Positions 60,355 to 64,000 of a stretch of DNA of 64,000 nt are shown one piece after another. Source of the stretch: Canna indica. Taxonomy: Eukaryota; Streptophyta; Magnoliopsida; Zingiberales; Cannaceae. The position numbers and the translations under genes were made by a program. The stretch spans positions 64,119,501 to 64,183,500 of the forward strand of contig CP136896.1 in the NCBI GenBank assembly GCA_034359265.1, read 5' to 3'. Below the pieces are notes generated by a model. That model did no database searches. It was not told the origin of the DNA and was given only the letters and a program-made list of their open reading frames with translations. The stretch's first letter is position 1; every line of letters starts with the position of its first letter.

Positions 60355-62927
60355 TGTAAGACCCGGGGTTTCCTAATATAAAAATTCCCTTGGTGCAGCC
60401 CATCGGATCGGGAACTAGCCGAGCCGAGTCACGAAATCGCCGCGAGTAAGAGGTATAATTTAAATTTTTAGCCCTTTGGTTAATGCGTTTTTGGAATGTA
60501 TGAGTTGTTTGACTCAAGTTGGATTGAAATCGGGTTCGCAGATCGAATCGGGGTTCAATCTGGGTTTAGGTGAGTCGAGTGAGAGGGTTAAGTGAGAAGG
60601 GGTATTGTTGTAAAAAAAAGGAATTAAACCCCTCACCCTAAGCCGCCGTGCGGCTCAAGACAAGTTGAGCCGCACGCAGCCCGAGGGAGGAGGAGAGTAG
60701 AAGGGAAGCTTTTGGGACGGCGCCGGATCTGCGTCGTCATCGGAGAAATCGAGATCGTCTTCATCCCATCCATCCTCTTCTCTAGTCGAGGTGAGTGGTT
60801 GAATCAAGATCTCTAAGGTAGGCGGGTAGCCGACCAAAGTTATTGTGGATTTATCGATTTCTCGTAATGATTTTCATCAATTCATCGAATTTCTTCCAAG
60901 ACTTGATCTTAGTATGTGCATGTCGTTTATTGATGACGTTTCTCGAAGTTTTTTACGATTTTAAGGATCGGTCGCATGAAGGAAAAAGGGGCGATGTCAT
61001 GCCGAATTTCCCCCCAAATTCCTAGAGTGGCCGAACCCTCTTGGATCGAGTTCTTTTCATGATTGGTGACTTGATCTTCCTTAATCATGGCCAAAGGTCC
61101 TCCCTTTCCACCCGGGTTAGTCTCGACCGAGCATGTTAAGCCCATATTGGGTTCGGCCAAGCGGGTAAGAGGGGGAGAAGAACTCGAGTTGATTCATATC
61201 ACATCTAGATATTTACTCGTTAACTTATGTTATAGATTAATCACTCGATGGATGAATTGCTAGTAGTGGTAGATTGGGAATATCACGCTATAAGGAAATG
61301 TTCTTGATAGTACCTATATGGTTAGGATTTAGTATGAGATGTGGATCATGGAAATGTTCAATATTTTCTATGTTAGCGCTCATTCTTTACCTTGTTATAC
61401 CACTTGTTTCCTTACTAAAAAATAGAATTTAATTGTTGAATTAACCTCCTTATTTCGGCATTCCCATGTTATTATCATTTATTTTTATTGTTGGTAATTA
61501 TTGTTAGTAAATATTGTTGGTAATTATTGTTGGAAATGGTAGACACATTTTCTTTTCTATGTATCATTGCTAAAATAAATCAAGAAGTAAGAATTTCTAT
61601 ACCTACGAATGGTAATTACCTTAGAGGAACAAAGTGCATAAACTAGGTTTACACCTAGGGATAGATGATGGACATTAGTGTTCGGATAGTGCGACCCGGG
61701 AAAAATGGTCGAATATGGGCAATGCCCGAAAAACACATATGGTATTATTATAGAAACCTTGATTGTGTATTGTGTTTGAGATGATCTACTGATGAGTATT
61801 ATTAGCCGAACGGCTAACACACAACTCAACAGTGACTAGGGTCTTGAGATTACACCAGCGGATCCGCTAGGTGTTAGACCCAGGTGGTGGAGGGTCTTGA
61901 GATTCAGTCAGTGGGCCACGCTGACGGTAGATCCGAGTTGGATGGGACTAGCTATCCCTAAGCCGTAGAGGTTCCTGAGACTAGTGGTCATCCTAGTCGA
62001 CGGCCCCGTGATTTGATTGCCTTACATATTATATGCCTTATTGGGCTGGTTCAAGGAGGCCGATCTGGCCTGGTCTGGTAGAGAAGGGAAGCCCGGTATG
62101 GCCGAACCCATGGGCGGAGCCAATGTATTGGCAGGGGGGAAATTGCCCCCCTGACATTGGCTCCCCTATTGAATATTTATTACTATATATTATATATATA
62201 GTAGTATTTTAGCTATATTTGCCCATCTCAAAATATTTTTTTGCTATGTAACTGTCCTCGTGATGTGTGATTTTATATTTTGCCCCCCATAGAATAATTT
62301 TCTGACTTCGCCCCTAGGCCCGAACCCCCTTACATGTGTTTAGGCCCATAACGGTCGAATGGCATAGGGTTTGGTAAGGGCCAAGGGGGCTGGTCTAATT
62401 ATTCAATGATTTGGTAAATTTGTTAACTTAAATTCCTCATTGTACCATACTGTCATATGTATTACCTTACCGGGAATTTAAGTGGAGGTTCGAAAGAATC
62501 GCTCACTGAGTTCCTCGTGAACTCACAATTTATTATTTTATTTTTGTAGAGCCCGACTAGTGAGGTACGGCTTGGTGGCATGGTGTAGTTGGAGTGCAGG
62601 TGGAGGCACAGATCTCGTAACAGGCGACCATGTAGTCGTAGTCGTGTTGTTAGAGTCATTAGACATGCACTGTTCAGTTGTTTCTTTTGAAAACATATGA
62701 TGTTTTAACTTTGAGACGTTCTTGTGAAAGTTAGATTGTTCCTTTGAAACTGAACTCTTTAAAAACTGTTTTAACTTTTAATAAAGATTGGCGCCATTGT
62801 TTCTTTTTTATTCGTGTTTTCCTTGATGTGGTGTATATTTCGGTGTTACTGTTTGGTGCATGTGGTAGGCTTTGGGGTATCGACACATACCCTGGCCGGT
62901 CACGTGACCCTGAGTCGGGGCGTGAAA
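60355..62927. mobile_element. Solo LTR of a Ty3/gypsy-like element (2.57 kb)
   Basis: It starts TGTAAGACCCGGGG and ends GGGGCGTGAAA (expected GTGACA, so the last C appears changed to A). aaagt flanks both ends (60350-60354 and 62928-62932). Length and ends resemble the LTRs of large Ty3/gypsy elements such as the one at 45376, but the two sequences do not match each other. There are no coding domains. One small element is nested at 62110-62319. Orientation relative to transcription cannot be fixed with confidence. Open frames inside (60655-60837, 61557-61829) are not convincing. Confidence 0.8.
62110..62319. mobile_element. Small non-autonomous element nested in the solo LTR
   Basis: It starts 'atgggcggagccaatg' and ends 'gacttcgcccctagg', giving inverted ends of the 'gggcggagcc' type. 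'ccgaaccc' flanks both sides (62102-62109 and 62320-62327), a probable 8-bp target duplication. 'caatgtattggcaggggggaa' (in part) and 'gcccccctgacattgg' pair as a subterminal hairpin. It belongs to the same broad terminus type as the element at 13310-14361. Confidence 0.65.
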
Positions 62928-62932
62928 AAAGT

Positions 62933-64000
62933 TCGATTACTCAGAAAATCGGCTTGAAACCGAACCAAATATTTTGGTTCCGAATTTACTCAGAAACTCC
63001 TTACCGAAGTGGTCCAAAATCAAAATCAAAATTGAAACCAATAACCTTTTTTTTTTTGATTAACCGAAAAAAATGCTCTCTGCTGTGGGCGAAATGGCGA
63101 CACTATAGGGGGGTGAATAGTGTGTTTACTAATTCGATTAGCCTAATTTCACTTTTAATCATTTCTTGGATCGATTAGGCAATTTGCAATTCAATGATTG
63201 TATGCGGAAGCAATAATAATTAAGCTTTAAAACACACACTATATCAGTGCAAACACGAGTAATTTATAGTGGTTCGGCCTCAATGCCTACTCCACTACCT
63301 AAGCACCCCGCTTAGAATTTCCAAATTAGTTTTACTAGATTAATTTATGTTTCCCTTACATTGAGGACTTTGCACCGAAAAGTCTCCGCTCTCTAACCGA
63401 ATGCACTTCTACACCCGAAAGTATCCCACCTTCCTACCGAGAGCACTTTCTCACCTCAACCCTAAGGGACAACTAAACTAATCCTAGTAAACACTAAGTT
63501 TACATAAGTGACTTTACTCATTCTACACCAAGGATACCACTTCACACAGAAGACCAAACACCCGATCTTCTACAGACGCACAAATTAAACACAGTTTAAA
63601 TAACAGTTAAAATACAATTAAAAAGAGCTAAGGAATGAAACCAATAGAGAAAGCTCTTTTGCAATCCTTCGATCCTTCAACTCGTCAAGGGGTAGAGCTT
63701 GAATCAATCACCCGAGTTGAGGCGGCAGCAGGCGCTTGAGAAGGTGTTCGCGAAAATAGCAGAGCGCGCTTGATCAATCGTTGGAAGGCTCAAATCTTCC
63801 TTTTAATGGCTCAATAAATTCTGTAAAAATCAAGGAAGAAGCTCAAATGAAGTATATGAGGGTGCATTTATACCCTCGTGAAGAAACGACTGTTCAACGA
63901 ATAGAAAAACATCCATTACAGGCCGCCGGTCGAATGGTCGGTCGACCGACTGGTCGATCGGTCTTTCAACCGACTGGTCGATCGATCTTTCGACCGACTG
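62933..64000. repeat. Unclassified dispersed repeat with a 24-bp tandem array, cut by the window end
   Basis: From about 63095 ('cactataggggggtgaatag') the sequence follows a type I know as a common dispersed repeat of plant genomes: 'tggttcggcctcaatgcctac...ccactacctaagcacc' followed by repeated 'ctaccgaa/accgaaag' phrases. It is probably LTR-retrotransposon derived. The end (63929-64000) is a 24-bp array of 'cgaccgactggtcgatcg(g/a)tcttt' units that continues past the window. No gene recognised. Confidence 0.5.
63929..64000. repeat. 24-bp tandem repeat at the right edge
   Basis: About three units of ~24 bp built on 'accgactggtcgatcg' with the spacer 'gtctttca' or 'atctttcg'. Each unit contains the short palindromes cgatcg and ggtcgacc-like sequence. 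Confidence 0.8.

Noticed and set aside
1..64000. CRISPR arrays, rRNA or tRNA genes
   Set aside because: No regularly spaced short repeats with unique spacers and no tRNA or rRNA signature was seen; the only tRNA-related sequences are the primer-binding sites of the TRIM elements.

Overview
This 64 kb window is nuclear DNA of a flowering plant. The genes are split by GT-AG introns, the proteins have clear plant relatives, and the spaces between genes are filled with plant transposons (Ty3/gypsy, hAT, Tourist-like MITEs, TRIMs). The GC-rich coding sequence of the gene at 9880-10401 and the repeat at the right edge lean towards a non-grass monocot, but that is a low-confidence guess. No CRISPR array, rRNA, tRNA or operon was seen.

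Genic part, left to right. (1) 1101-6264 (+): nine 3' exons of V-ATPase subunit H. The N-terminal exon lies upstream of the window, and one splice donor appears mutated. (2) 9880-10401 (-): an intronless plant-specific protein of unknown function with a microsatellite-encoded acidic tail. (3) 18433-29306 (+): an 11-exon TBC-domain Rab GTPase-activating protein (706 aa) whose introns hold a Tourist-like MITE and two TRIM elements. (4) 34352-39182 (+): a 7-exon SANT-like/DUF3755-type protein (251 aa). (5) 40331-43431 (-): a two-coding-exon TRAF-type zinc-finger protein (352 aa) with a 5' UTR exon near 44 kb. These are independent housekeeping or regulatory genes; nothing suggests that they form one pathway.

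Repeat part (45-64 kb). A Tekay/Del-like Ty3/gypsy element (45376-51293, minus strand, TSD agtta) has lost most of its 5' LTR, gag and protease; the break lies in a (CT)n tract. Next comes a 1.4 kb foldback with a hAT-like MITE at its centre (51640-53005). A nearly intact 4.96 kb hAT transposon (53258-58213) has a perfect 8-bp TSD, and its transposase is broken by one frameshift. A second foldback (58405-59835) carries a GC-rich hairpin of coding-like sequence. A solo LTR (60355-62927, TSD aaagt) carries a smaller nested element. The last kilobase is an unclassified dispersed repeat with a 24-bp satellite-like array. Smaller elements and a decayed LINE lie between 13 and 17.4 kb.

I did not find a convincing new biological system. 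The most useful leads are the V-ATPase H splice-donor change, the near-intact hAT with its unexplained insert, the two inverted-repeat (potential small-RNA) loci and the LTR deletion at a microsatellite. Exon borders were set by eye from reading frame, splice consensus and family similarity; no alignment was run.
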